37,500 nt of DNA from Prorocentrum cordatum (GCA_963575745.1 CAUYUJ010008147.1:155467-192966); one strand, 5' to 3'; shown: positions 9,851-19,854, numbered from the stretch's first letter. The notes: generated by a model from the letters alone, not told the origin. Made by a program: numbers and translations.

Positions 9851-10800
9851 CTGCTGGTTTCATGGGATATCAGAGTCCTGCGTTGCTGCCGTGCACGGCG
9901 GCGTCGCGCGAGGCTTTGCCGTCGCGAAGCGCGGTGCTCTCGTCATGTTGCAAGAGACGCGCGGCGTGCGTCAACGGCTCGTGGTGCTGATTGGCTCCTC
10001 CCCCTTCCCTTGCATTCCCATGCAAGGCCCGGCATTCGCGCGCCTCGCAGTCTCGCCCGGGTGGAGTAGCATGTCTTCTTCCATGGCCGCGATGGGCCCC
10101 CCCGGAACAGCGACCGCGCGTTCAATTTCAAGCTCTTGTTCCTGTCGGGGTAGCGTTGCTCCACGTTGATCGCCAATGCGGGCGCAGCTCCACGAATCTC
10201 ATGAATGTCTGCAGTTGCGACATTGCCCCGCAGTCCAAACCCGTGATTGCCAATGCGTGGAAGGAGTCGGTCGACTGGAACAGCAACGGTGCGTTGCGCG
10301 GGGCGCTCATTACCATGGGCGACTTTACGCGCGAGGGAGAACCCTTCAGTTATGACGAGCCGACCCCGATGACCACTCCATTGCTGATGGCCAGGACGTT
10401 TCAAACGAATGGATTTTCCTTTTTCTAGAAAAAATCTTCTCGGGGAGCTTTGTTTGATATGGCGCTGGAGGTACGCGCGGACCTCCCCGTGCACATCAGT
10501 CGACAGCAATGCGCGGCGTCCGCCATTGACAGGGCGTTCGCTGCCAGTCCTGAGCACTTCCTCCCGGGCATGGATGTTTCTCTCAACGGCGGCGCGGACC
10601 CCGGTGAGATGTCGCAGCGCGGGCTCAGCGGCGACTCGATGCTGCGAGGCTTCAGAAAAAACGCCGCTGACCACGCCGTCCCTGATGTGGTGTTGAGCGA
10701 CGTGAGGTGTGAGGTTATTCTCGACGGGCTGGTCGCGGCTGCGGAGTCGAAGAGGTTCCCGCCTGTTCTCCAATTGGTGTGCATGAAGGAGTTCATGGTA
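9851..10800 (+). pseudogene. LINE-C apurinic-type endonuclease, decayed
   Basis: The endonuclease nicks target DNA to prime reverse transcription. The opening strand LLVSWDIRVL (9851-9880) matches the first beta strand of the exonuclease-endonuclease-phosphatase fold. After a frameshift comes ALVMLQETRG (9936-9965), whose Glu is the metal-binding residue. MGDF (10315-10326) is the G-D-F/N active-site strand with Thr in place of Asn. IDRAF (10525-10539) and LSGDSML (10624-10644) match the end of the domain, the latter where active copies have L-S-D-H-x-P-V, so the catalytic Asp-His pair is lost. One frame runs 9991-11064 with a single TAG (10426-10428). The copy is inactive. Confidence 0.75.
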
Positions 10801-11110
10801 GAAGCGGCTAAGCAGACGCGAGATGAATTGCAGCGGTTACCTCCTCGCGCAGGAGCTGAGCGGTCCCGCGGCGGGCGCAATATCGCACTGAGGGGCCTGT
10901 CGCGAGCTGCGCGGCGACAGGATGTGCAATTTGCCTCGCTTCTCATCTCTAGCGCAGAAGACGGCGCGCGTGCCCTGTCATTTCAGAATGCGCACTGGTG
11001 GTTCTCAAAGACGCCGGCGTCGACGCCAGTTCCGTTCAGTACGCTCAGCAGAGTTGCGAGCTAATCATCGCGGTGCAGCTCAGTCTGCTCGGGATGCCAC
11101 CCGATGAGGA

Positions 11111-11494
11111 GAACATCAGGCAGCGGTTCGTCACTTCGAGACTATCGAGGCTATCCGCCGCCGCGCTATGCTATGGAGACCACGTGGGCGTCGTCTGGTG
11201 TTAGCGGGGATTCGGCCTGAGCGCTCTCTCTCGGATTTCCGGGATGGCGCCGCCCGAGACCCCCTCAGGATCCTGTAGGCTCTCCGCAATCATTGGGCCG
11301 CGGTCTTTCGCGCTCGACCGGCTGGCCGGCTGGGCGTCGAGCGTTGCCTGGGGCAGCGTTGCCCGGCCTGCGACGTTTCCGGCCCAGGGCCCCCCGGAAC
11401 CTTGGACCTTCAGAATGCGCTCGAGCTCGTGCGGCGCAGCGCTCCTGGCCCCGACGGGCTCCTCTACGTGGCTTGGATTGTCTCCGAGGTCTAG
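11111..11494 (+). pseudogene. LINE-C endonuclease-RT linker and RT fingers start
   Basis: One + frame with a single internal TAG (11276-11278) reads RHFETIEAIRRRAMLWRPRG, then DGAARDPLRIL, stop, ALRNHWAAVFRARP, and then NALELVRRSAPGPDGLLYVAW (11414-11476). The S-A-P-G-P-D-G motif is the hallmark of the first conserved block of LINE reverse transcriptases, and the preceding H-W-x-x-V-F motif is the usual lead-in in dinoflagellate elements. A TAG at 11492-11494 ends the frame. It follows the endonuclease at the expected spacing. Confidence 0.8.
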
Positions 11495-12523
11495 CTTGAC
11501 GTCCTCTACGGGCCCCTCCACGCGCTGCTTGCTCCGCCGGCGTCAGCTTGCTCGCGTGCAGCGGCGCGGCTCCACCCGCTTTGAGCTACCCGTCGCAGCC
11601 GTTTCCATTGCCGCGAGTTGCTTTGCAAAGCCCAGAATTTGCCCTCGACGAGGTCCTGGGGCTGCCCCGCCTAATTCGTTCCGCATGGCCGGCTTGTTTT
11701 CTTTCGAGACGCATGGCTTGGTGGCGCCGAGACTGCGTGCGTCGTGAATGCCGCCTGCCCCTGGAGGCGTGGCCGCCGCGCCCCGCGAGGCTGGCAGTCG
11801 CAGTTGCGAGAACGGTCGTAGACGGCCATCCAGTCCATCCCGATCGTTCGACGGATTCGGGGCAAATGGGGTGCGCCGCGATGTAGAATTGAGCAGGACT
11901 CCCAGCGGCGCCATGTTAACCTTGGCCAGGTGGCGCCTTCTCTGAGCGCCCCCGATGCGAACTGGAGCGCGGCAGTAGCGGTGGCTCGCGATGAACGGGC
12001 CGCGGCTGCAGGTCCAGTGTGCCCTCTCCGCATCGCTCCGTGCCTCCCTTATTCCTCCGTCGTCTGAGATCGCGATCTCTAAGCGTCTGGATGCTTGGCC
12101 ATGCCGCGGCGATTCGCGGGGCGGTGGGTGAGCGGTGGGGGGATGTCTCGCCGTGCTGCGCGCGCTCAAGCCAGCGTGACAATCGGGCCTACTCAAGACC
12201 CTCGCAGGAGGGTGGGCGACTTCGCGCCGCATGCATGTCTGTGTTGTTTCCGCGTGCCTCTTCGGTTGCAGATATAATCCTCGCCCCATTTAATTTTTGG
12301 CCATGCGGCCGATAGCGAGTGCAAATGCGCAGATTGTGCGTTCGGCCGCCGTGCCGCGATGCGACCAAGCGTGTTGTGTTTTCACGCCTACCACAAGCTC
12401 AGGGCGTCGGTGGTTCACGGAACACCAGCAGGCCCCTTGCAGCAATAGGCCGCGGTAGCAGTTGCTGCGCACGCCACTGACCAATAAGCGTGCTGGCACA
12501 CTGTTGCTCCTCAAGTACGGTCG
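11495..12523 (+). other. Heavily decayed LINE-C reverse transcriptase and 3' end
   Basis: The RT frame continues briefly after the stop (LDVLYGPLHALLAPP, from 11495) and then dissolves into overlapping frames. I could not find the catalytic D-x-x-x-A/F, Q-G and Y/F-x-D-D motifs. Minus-strand open frames in this stretch (for example 11543-12289) are high-GC shadows. No hairpin or poly(A) is obvious before 12524. Confidence 0.5.
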
Positions 12524-12540
12524 ATCCTCTAGTTCATCCG
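12524..12540 (+). repeat. Target-site duplication, 3' copy
   Basis: ATCCTCTAGTTCATCCG, differing from 8176-8192 by one C/T transition. It marks the 3' boundary of LINE-C. Confidence 0.82.
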
Positions 12541-12828
12541 CCACCCCTTCCCGTCGTAATGTGCAACGCTTCTGTCGTCTCATGACGCATAACGCGACGA
12601 GGTCTTTTTGGGAGTTCCACGTCCGCTATGCCACCCGCCGGCCGATGGAGTAATTAATACATCAGCGCAATGAGATGGAATGGGTGGGAAGGGTGGGATG
12701 TCGGATATGGCGCGGGTGCGCCTAGTTTGCCCCGCTCCCCCCTCGCCCCGCCCTCCCTCCTCCTCTGGGTTTCTCGTCCTCTCTCCCTCCCCCTCCAAGT
12801 CCCCTAGCCCCTAGCCTCCGACGACGAT
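12541..12828. other. Spacer with C/T-rich tract
   Basis: Downstream flank of LINE-C. It starts CCACCCCTTCCC and holds a pyrimidine-rich tract at about 12727-12803 (CCTCCCTCCTCCTCTGGG and similar). No gene is seen. Confidence 0.6.
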
Positions 12829-12946
12829 GAGCCGGCTGTCGGCGCCGCCGTGGCCGCCGCCGCCGCCGCCGCCGTCGTCGCCGCCGCCGCCAACGCCGCC
12901 GTTAGCGTGGCCGTGGCCGCGGCCTGCGCGCATCCCCCGCGGCCGC

Positions 12947-12980
<34 letters not shown>

Positions 12981-12999
12981 CTCGCCGTCGCCGTCGCTC

Positions 13000-13032
<33 letters not shown>

Positions 13033-13320
13033 CCGTCGCCGTCGCCGTTGCTCTCGCCGTCGCTGGTCGCCGTCGCCGTCACCGTCGTCGTCGCCGACGC
13101 TGTCAGCGCGCCGCGGCCGCGCCCCGCGCGCGAAACCCCACCGCGCGCCGCTGATGGACCGCGCCTGGGCGGACGCGGGCTGCGCCGCGGCGGCGCCGCC
13201 GCCGGGCGCGCTCGGCTCGTGGGAGGAGCGCGCAGAGGGCGCGGCCGCGCGCGTGGCCGCGGGCGGGTTCGGCGGCGGCGGTGGCGTCGTCGGCCGTAGG
13301 CGGCGGCGGACACGACTGAG
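12829..13320 (+). repeat. GCC/GTC triplet and hexamer repeat
   Basis: GCCGCC runs (about 12840-12950) then a GCCGTC hexamer array with GCTCTC interruptions (about 12950-13090), followed by a GC-rich region with CGGCGG words. Open frames of alternating Gly-Asp or Pro-Ser on either strand are repeat products. Confidence 0.85.
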
Positions 13321-13955
13321 AACGGCGTTTTCGGCGGCCACCACGGCGGCGTTCAATCGTCTCTCGAGGCGACCTTTTTGTATGTTTTTTTTTGATGTTC
13401 GCTCCTTGGAGGGGTGAGAGCGGGAAAAAAACACGAAACTCGACGACGAGCAAAAACGGCGCGACCTGTAAGCGGAAACGTAGTGAGACACCAGCAGCTG
13501 GAGTGGCGATCCGGAGAGTCCAGACGAAGAGGTCCAATCCAGAATTCGAATCCAGAATGCAGAATCCAGATTCTGGACTCGGGGTTCCACATTCGGATTC
13601 CGGATTGGACCAGTGTTTCCGGAAATCAAACATGTTAGCCACCACCACTTCTGAGCCGTGCGTCCAGAGGGACTCGTGGGCAAACTATTATGCGATCAGC
13701 AACGCTTCAAGAATATATGTATGAAAGTTACACTGCAGAGCGACTGCGTGCACTCACAAACTCGACCTGTGAAGCAGAAGCGGAATGCCTCACGACTGTG
13801 GCGCGGAACAAACGGGCGCATCACGATTGTGACGCAGAAATGAAAGCGCATCACGACATTGGAATTCAGAGTGGAGAGGAAAGGAGGGGAAGGGGCACTG
13901 TTGCTATATATGCTGGGACAACTCGTACACCTGACTCGCCCACTACTGGCTGGGG
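13321..13955. other. Unassigned spacer
   Basis: Lower-GC sequence with a T8 run at 13385 and the inverted repeat annotated separately. The short frames here show no known domain. Sequence near 13540-13610 shares the words ATTCCGGATT and AATCCAGATT with the 69-bp minisatellite at 17791-19400. Confidence 0.5.
13531..13611. repeat. Imperfect inverted repeat
   Basis: GGTCCAATCC (13531-13540) is perfectly complementary to GGATTGGACC (13602-13611), and the arms stay partly complementary inward (AGAATTCGAATCCAGAATG against CATTCGGATTCC). Folded, it gives a stem-loop of about 80 nt. Function unknown. Confidence 0.7.
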
Positions 13956-14100
13956 CGGCTCTGGAGAGCCTCTGGAGCAGTCTGGAGGCTCTCTTGGACC
14001 GTCTGGAGGCCATCCGAAGCTCTCTTGGGGAAGTCTTTGGGTCGTTTTGGTGCCCTCCTGGGCCGTCTTGGGGCCCTTCAGCCGCTTCATTCGAACAAAA
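13956..14100 (+). repeat. Fragment of the G-rich repeat unit
   Basis: Words such as CTCTTGGACCGTCTGGAGG, GTTTTGGTGCCCTCCTGGG and CCGTCTTGGGGCCCTTC match the units of the 5111-7387 array and block 1, so this is a short dispersed copy in the same orientation. Confidence 0.6.
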
Positions 14101-14280
14101 TACAAGGAAACGGGCCGTGGAAGGCGCCCGCGAGCCGCTTCACTAGAACAAGTACAAGGGAAACGGCCCCCGGGCGGTCATTACCAACCAAACGTGCGCG
14201 CCTAGCCCCTCCCCTGGACCCCTCCCCAGAGGGCTCCCCCCCACCATAACGTCATCACTCGTACCTCGGTCTTTCCGTTA

Positions 14281-14625
14281 CTTCTCGCGTGCCAGTTTGA
14301 GTGCGACTCATATTTGAATTGTCCGCCCGCCCGACGCGACCCGCCCGTTAGGGTCCGCCGCCCCGCCCCGACCCGACCGTCACGGTTCTTGCGTGCCAGT
14401 TCGAGTACGCATCATATTTAAATGTCCCGCCCGCCCGACCCGACTCGCCACTTAGGGGACGCCCGTCCGACCCGACTCGCCCATCAGTCTCCGCCCGCCC
14501 GACCCATCCCCTGTTAGGCTTCTCGCGTGCCAGCTCGATTACGCATCATACTTTAATGTCCCGCCCGCCCGACCTGACTCGCCTATTAGGGTCAGCCCGC
14601 CGGCCCCGAACCGCCCGCCTGTCAG
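14281..14625 (+). repeat. ~105-bp GC-rich tandem array, part 1
   Basis: Three units marked by CGCGTGCCAG near 14290, 14391 and 14524. A unit reads roughly TCTCGCGTGCCAGCTCGATT, then ACGCATCATACTTTAATG, then CCCGCCCGCCCGACCCGACC and TTAGGGT. It is interrupted at about 14626 by LINE-D. Confidence 0.85.
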
Positions 14626-15300
14626 AGCACACTGACAAATCATACTCTTTACGCGACTGGCCCTGGCTTTTCAATGGCACAACCATTTCGATTGTGTCGT
14701 GCGGAATCGAAAGCTGGACGTTTACGCTGGAAATGCAATGCAGGTTGAACAACATACAACGACAGATGCTCCGCTTGGTCATGTGAGTACCGAGGCGACC
14801 AGTCTCAGCCTGTATTCCGACACCAGCGCTTACCCCGCCGCCAGCACCAACGCCAATCCCCACCTTAACACTGCCAATTCAAGCAACAACGGTATCGATG
14901 ACATCTTGTTCGAGCCTTGGTAAGACTGGATCAAGCGAACCACCCATGAATCAACACGACGGATGCAGCAATACAAGGTCGATGATTGGGCCATGGTCTT
15001 ACAGAAGGAAGAACAGGGCATGGGTACAGGGAGTTGTCAACATGGAAGCTTCATAATGGCCGACACAGGTGGTAAATTGGACTCCACATCTTGATCTGGT
15101 CTCGTCAGCCCGCCGACGCCAGGGGCGTCCGAAAACTCGCTGGGCAGACGATTTCAAACAATATGTACAGACAGCTACTGGGACGACAAGTGGAAAATCG
15201 CCAATCTGGGATATGTTGAAGGACGAATGCATCAAGAAGTGAGTGGGCTTAGGCCCCCCAGCCGCTCCCTCGTGGAGCCATGGTGTCCGTTCCGTTCCGT
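14626..15300 (+). mobile_element. LINE-D, 3' fragment inside the 105-bp array
   Basis: The only sequence in this part not made of the 105-bp unit. It encodes the end of a reverse-transcriptase polyprotein on the + strand, ends at a TGA (15240-15242) and is followed by a short tail with TTCCGTTCCGTTCCG (about 15289-15303) before the array resumes. A 5'-truncated LINE inserted in satellite DNA is the simplest reading. Exact ends are uncertain by some tens of bases. Confidence 0.75.
14685..15242 (+). pseudogene. LINE-D reverse transcriptase C-terminal segment
   Basis: Three frame segments together make the post-palm part of a LINE RT. GIESWTFTLEMQ, then NNIQRQMLRLVM (ending ~14786), matches the G-x-E-x-W-T-L-T...Q-R-R-M-L-R block seen after the RT palm. 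DWIKRTTHESTRRMQQYKV followed by DDWAM (14924-14998) matches the W-x-x-W-I-K-R connector. VVNWTP, then RRRQGRPKTRWADDFKQY (15111-15164), matches the widespread G-R-P-x-x-R-W-x-D-D motif, and the protein ends DMLKDECIKK before TGA. The motif set differs from LINE-A, B and C, so this is another LINE lineage. At least two frameshifts break it. Confidence 0.8.
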
Positions 15301-15324
15301 TCCGCTCGCCCCGGCCCGCCCTCT

Positions 15325-15739
15325 AAGAGCCTCGCGTGCCAGCTCGATTACCCATCGTGCTTTCATGCCCCGTCCGCCTGACCCGACCTGACCTAGGATC
15401 AGCCCGCCCGACCCGAATCGCCCGTTGGGGTTCTTGCGTGCCAAAGCGATTACGCATCATACTCTCGCATCACTCTGCCCGATCCGGCCCGCCCGTTAGG
15501 GTCCGCTCGCCCGCCCAGACCCGCCCGCTAGGAGGTTCTCGCATGCCAGCTTAATTGCGCATCATACTTTAATGCCCCGCCCGCCCGACCCGCCCCGCCC
15601 GCAAGGGTTCTCGCGTGCTAGCTCGACTACGCATCATACTTTCATGTCCCGCCCGCCCGACTCGACCCGACCTCCTGTCTGCCCACCCGCCCAGACCCGC
15701 CCTTTGGGTTCTCGCGTGCCAGTTCGAGTACGCATCATG
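15325..15739 (+). repeat. ~105-bp GC-rich tandem array, part 2
   Basis: Five units marked near 15332, 15434, 15538, 15609 and 15710 with the same CGTGCCAG and GCATCATACTTTAATG cores. Spacing is about 100 bp except one shortened unit of about 70 bp. Confidence 0.85.
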
Positions 15740-15775
15740 TTGTAATGGCCTTCGGCCAGTGCCGCCGATCTGGGG
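15740..15775 (+). repeat. Junction motif, copy 1
   Basis: A 36-nt element with the palindrome TGGCCTTCGGCCA (15746-15758) followed by GTGCCGCCGATCTGGGG. It matches 18060-18095 at 32 of 36 positions. Both copies lie at the exact left edge of a low-complexity insert that breaks a tandem array. Confidence 0.8.
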
Positions 15776-16705
15776 TTCGCTGGAAGTGCCCCCTTCAACT
15801 TCCCCCCCTTTCCCTATTCCACCCCCCCACCCCTTCGATGTTTTCCTCTCTTCCTCCACTCCATTCCCGGCCACGGCCCCGGCCCCGGCCCCGGCCCAGC
15901 TCCAGCCCAGCCTCCAACTCGGCCCCAGCCCCAGCCCCAGTCCCAGCCGGCCCCGCGCCCGGCTCCGGGGCCCTGGCCCTGAGCCCAGCCCCCACCCTGG
16001 CCCTGGCCCCGGCCCCGGCCCCGGCCCAGCGCCCGGCTCCGGCCCAGCGTCAGCCCTGGCCCCAGCCCCCGGCAGCGGCCCGGCTCCGCGGCCCCGGCCC
16101 CTGGGCCCTGGCGCCACTCCAGGCCGCGGCCCGGGCCCCGACCCCCCCGCCCTCGTCCCGGCCCCGGCTCCGAGCACCGGCCCCAGTCCCGGCCCCGCCG
16201 GCCCGGGGCCCGACCCAGAGCGGAGCGGGACACGTGCCCCTCGAAACCGGAGCCTGGTCTGGGCCCCGGCTCGGCTGCAGGTCCCCCCCCCCCCCCCCCC
16301 CCTCCCCCTTCGAACAGGCCCTCCCCCCTCTCCTTCCCCTTCCAGCTAGGGCTCCCCCCACCAGCAGCGGAACAGGCCACCCCCCCGTCCTTCCTCTGCA
16401 GAGGGACGTGGGAACGGGCCCCCCCCCTCGCCTCCAGAACGCAAACGAGCCCTCCCCCCCGAAAACGGAACAGGCCCTTCCCCCCCCCCCTCCTCCAGAG
16501 AGAAACGAGCCCCTGCCCCCTCGAAAATGAAACAGGCCCCCCCTCTGGCCCCCCTCGCCTCCAGAACGCAAACGAGCCCTCCCCCCCCGAAAACGGAACA
16601 GGCCCTCCCCCCCCTCCAGAGAGAAACGAGCCCCTGCCCCCTCGAACATGAAACAGCCCCCCCCCCCCTGGAGAGAAACGAGCTCACCCCCCCGAAAACG
16701 GCCTG
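15776..16705 (+). repeat. C-rich low-complexity insert
   Basis: Three parts. 15776-15870 is C/T-rich. 15870-16260 is a CCCCGGCCCCGG-type repeat with short variants. 16283-16302 is an unbroken C20 run, followed by repeats of AACAGGCCC, GAGAGAAACGAGCCCCTG and GAAAACGGAACAGG. The segments at about 16430-16530 and 16556-16655 are duplicates about 125 bp apart. The opposite strand is strongly G-quadruplex-prone. Open frames are Pro/Ala or Gly/Arg-rich and not genes. Confidence 0.8.
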
Positions 16706-17790
16706 CCCAGTATGACTCCCGCGTGCCAGTTCGAGTGCGCATCACATTTTGGTGCCCCGCCCGCCCGACCCGACCCACCCTGCTAGGGTTCTCGCGCGCC
16801 AGCTCGATTACTCGAGCGTCACTCCCGCCCGACCCGACCGCGACGCAGGGTCCGGCCGCCCGCACCGACCCGCCCGCTAGGATCCTCGCGTGCCAAGGCG
16901 AACGCGCCTCACACTCCAATGGCCCGTCCTCCCGACCCGACCCGCCCTGCTCGGGCCCGCCCGCCCGGATCTGACCCGCTCGCGAGGGCTCTCGCGTGCC
17001 GAGTCGATTATACGCATCATACTTCCTTGTGCCGGCCGCCCGACCCGACCCGCCCGACAGGGTCCGCCCGCCCGCCCCGACCTGCCAGTTCGGGTTCCCG
17101 CGTGCCTTTTCGATTGCGCATCCTATTGCAGTGTCCCCACCAGACCCGACCCGCCCGTAAGGGCCCGCCCGACCGCCCGACCCGCCCCCCAGCGCTCTCG
17201 CGTGCTAGCTCGATGACGCACCGTATTTTTTGAGATGCCTAACCCGACACGCCATTTAGGGTACGTCCGCCTGGCCCGACCCGCCTGCTAGGGCTCTCAC
17301 GTGCCAAGTCGACTACTCATCGTACTTTAATGCCCCACCCGCCCGACCTGGCCCGCCCGACCCGACCTGCCCTTTAGGGTCCGCCCGCCCGCCCCGGCCC
17401 GTTCGTTCGGATTCTCCCGTGCCAAGTCGAATGCGCATTATATTTTGATGTCCCACCCGCCCGACCCAACCCGCCCGACCTTACGTCCGCTGGCCCGCCT
17501 GGACCCGCCCGTTAGGGTTCTCGCGTGCCGGCTCGATTATGCATCGTGCTTTAATGTCCCGCCCGCCCGACCGACCGGACCCGTCCGTTAGGGTGCGCCT
17601 GCCCGCCCCGACCCGCCCGTTCGGTATTCATCGTGCCAGCTAGATTACGCAGAATATCTTGATGTTTGCCCGCCCGACCCGACCCGCCCGGTAGAGTTTG
17701 CCTGCCCGCTCGACCCGCCCGTTAGGGTTCTCGCGTGCCAGCTCGGTTACGCATCATACTCTTATATTCCGGCCGCCCGCCCGACGCGAC
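16706..17790 (+). repeat. ~105-bp GC-rich tandem array, part 3
   Basis: Eleven units marked near 16721, 16791, 16884, 16990, 17096, 17195, 17296, 17412, 17520, 17628 and 17730, mostly 100-115 bp apart. Each keeps the CGTGCCAG/CGATTACGCATCATACTTT core and the CCCGCCCGACCCGACC body. The array ends where the 69-bp minisatellite begins. Confidence 0.88.
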
Positions 17791-18059
17791 TCGAGGAAGC
17801 TCCCATCTCTGATTCATCGCATCCTCCGGATTCCGGATTCCAGATTCCGGATCCGACCTCTCAGGAGGCTCATGGTATCTTCCGGTTTTTGGATTCCAGA
17901 TGAGGCTCCCAGTTTTGATGCATCGCATCTTCCAGACTTTGGTTTCCAGATTCGAGCAGGCCCGGCGCTGATGCCTTCCGGATTCCAGATTCTGAGATTC
18001 TGGATTCTTGATCCGATCTCTCAGGAAGCTCCTGGCTCTGATGCATCGCATCTTCCCGA
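17791..18059 (+). repeat. ~69-bp minisatellite, part 1
   Basis: Units built of TCTCAGGAAGCTCCCGGC, TCTGATGCATCGCATCTTCC and GATTCCAGATTCCGGATCCG. The complete unit is close to 69 bp (23 codons), so the minus strand stays partly open with a repeating Met-Arg-Cys-Ile...Asn-Pro-Glu-Ser pattern that has no recognisable domain. Part 1 is cut at 18060 after GCATCTTCCCGAT. Confidence 0.8.
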
Positions 18060-18095
18060 TTGTAGTGGCCTCCGGCCATTGCCGCCGATCCGGGG
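18060..18095 (+). repeat. Junction motif, copy 2
   Basis: Contains TGGCCTCCGGCCA (18066-18078) then TTGCCGCCGATCCGGGG. See copy 1 at 15740-15775. Seven bases after it the pure GAT run starts. Confidence 0.8.
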
Positions 18096-18101
18096 CGCTC
18101 C

Positions 18102-18776
<675 letters not shown>

Positions 18777-19168
18777 TGCTGGCAACCGGGGAGGGGGGTG
18801 GGCTGGCACCCAGGAGTGAGCGCCGGCACCGGGGGGGGGGAATGTCGGCGCGGGGGGGGGGATGCCGGCACCCAGGGGGGGAGGGGTGGGGCCGTCACTG
18901 GGCGGGGAAGGGGCCGCACCACGGGAGCGGGTGCCGGCACCGGGGGGGGGTGGGGGGTGGGGCGGACACCACGAGGGAGGGGGACGCCCATACCGGAGGG
19001 GGGTGGCCAGCAGGGCGGGAGGCCGGCACCGGGGGGAGGTGCTGGCACGCCGGCACTAGAAGGGGGGTGCTGGCACCGGGGGAAGGTGCACCGGGAGGAG
19101 GAGGTGCGAGCATCGGGGGGCGGGTGCCGACACCGGGGGGCGGGTGCCGGCACGGGGGGGGGAAGTGT
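18777..19168 (+). repeat. G-rich minisatellite (GGCACCGGGGGG type)
   Basis: Repeating words TGCCGGCACC, GGGGGGG, GGTGCTGGCACC and GCGGGTGCCGGCAC, with variable units of about 15-40 bp. It is G-quadruplex-prone on the + strand. It completes the insert that starts at 18060. Confidence 0.8.
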
Positions 19169-19400
19169 CGAATGGATCTCTCAGGAAGTTCCCGGCTCTG
19201 ATGCATCGCATCTTCCCGATTTTGGATTCCAGATTTCTGATTTTTGATTCCAGATTCGAGGTGGCTCTCTGGCCCTATGCATCGCATCGCCCAGAGTCTG
19301 GATTCTGGATTCTGGATCCGACCTCTCAGGAAGCTCCCAGCTCTGATGCATCGCATCTTCAGGATTCTTGATCCCAGATCCGACCTCTCTGGCAGGACTC
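19169..19400 (+). repeat. ~69-bp minisatellite, part 2
   Basis: Resumes with GGATCTCTCAGGAAGTTCCC and GGCTCTGATGCATCGCATCT then TCCCGAT, the same sequence that ends part 1 at 18059, so one unit edge is present on both sides of the insert. Three units follow. Confidence 0.8.
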
Positions 19401-19854
19401 TCCGGATCACCTCTCGGCAGCTTGGAGCGGCAGCTCCGGAAGGGGCAGGAATTTCGGAATTGTCAAGCTCCGAGAAAGCTGAAAAAGCGTTGGAAGCGCA
19501 TTGCGGCATGCGGATACATGACAACCGAGTGATACATCGCCCAAAATGGCATTGTAATTGAACCACAACGGTCAGCAGTTTTCAGCAATTTGATATAAAA
19601 CGGAACCGACATCGGGAATACAAAGTGAAAGCTCAAAACGGGGTAAAACCGCGTGGCTGTTTCCACAGTCATCTCAGCGATGCCGGCGGCGTGACGATGG
19701 AGGCGGCGGTCAAAAGCGGTGGCGGCGGCCGCGGCGGCCGCGCGCATGAGGAGGGCCCTCGGCGAACGGAGCAAGTTGTCCCTAGGGAGCTCGCATGCTC
19801 TGGGGCGCGGCGGCGTGCTTACGAGACGAGTGTGCTGACGAGACGAGCGAACTG
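19401..19854. other. Unassigned spacer
   Basis: Mixed-composition sequence, less GC-rich at 19480-19640. The minus-strand open frame at 19463-19954 starts with poly-Ser from the GGAGGC repeat and then has no motif I recognise. No gene is called. Confidence 0.5.

Larger units (their letters stand above)
8193..12523 (+). mobile_element. LINE-C, retroposed copy with spliced leader
   Basis: A non-LTR retrotransposon of 4.3 kb on the + strand. From 5' to 3' it has the spliced-leader relic, a leader region, ORF1 with a coiled coil, an apurinic-type endonuclease, the endonuclease-RT linker, and the start of the reverse transcriptase. It is bounded by a 17-bp direct repeat and sits in a TCC-rich setting. 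Frameshifts and stops break every domain, so it is an old, dead copy. No recognisable RT palm motifs, RNase H or zinc tail remain between 11495 and 12523, so the 3' part is internally deleted or highly decayed. No poly(A) tail is seen before the 3' repeat copy. Confidence 0.85.

Noticed and set aside
9943-10773. 276-codon minus-strand frame opposite the LINE-C endonuclease
   Set aside because: Shadow of the + strand endonuclease, whose motifs are recognisable in order; the minus frame has none.
11543-12289. 248-codon minus-strand frame
   Set aside because: High-GC shadow over the decayed LINE-C RT; Arg/Pro/Ala-rich and without motifs.
12811-13683. 290-codon minus-strand frame
   Set aside because: Largely the GCC/GTC repeat read as Gly-Asp and Arg runs; the rest has no domain.
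15569-16919. Pro/Ala and Gly/Arg frames over the C-rich insert
   Set aside because: Translations of CCCCGG repeats on both strands.
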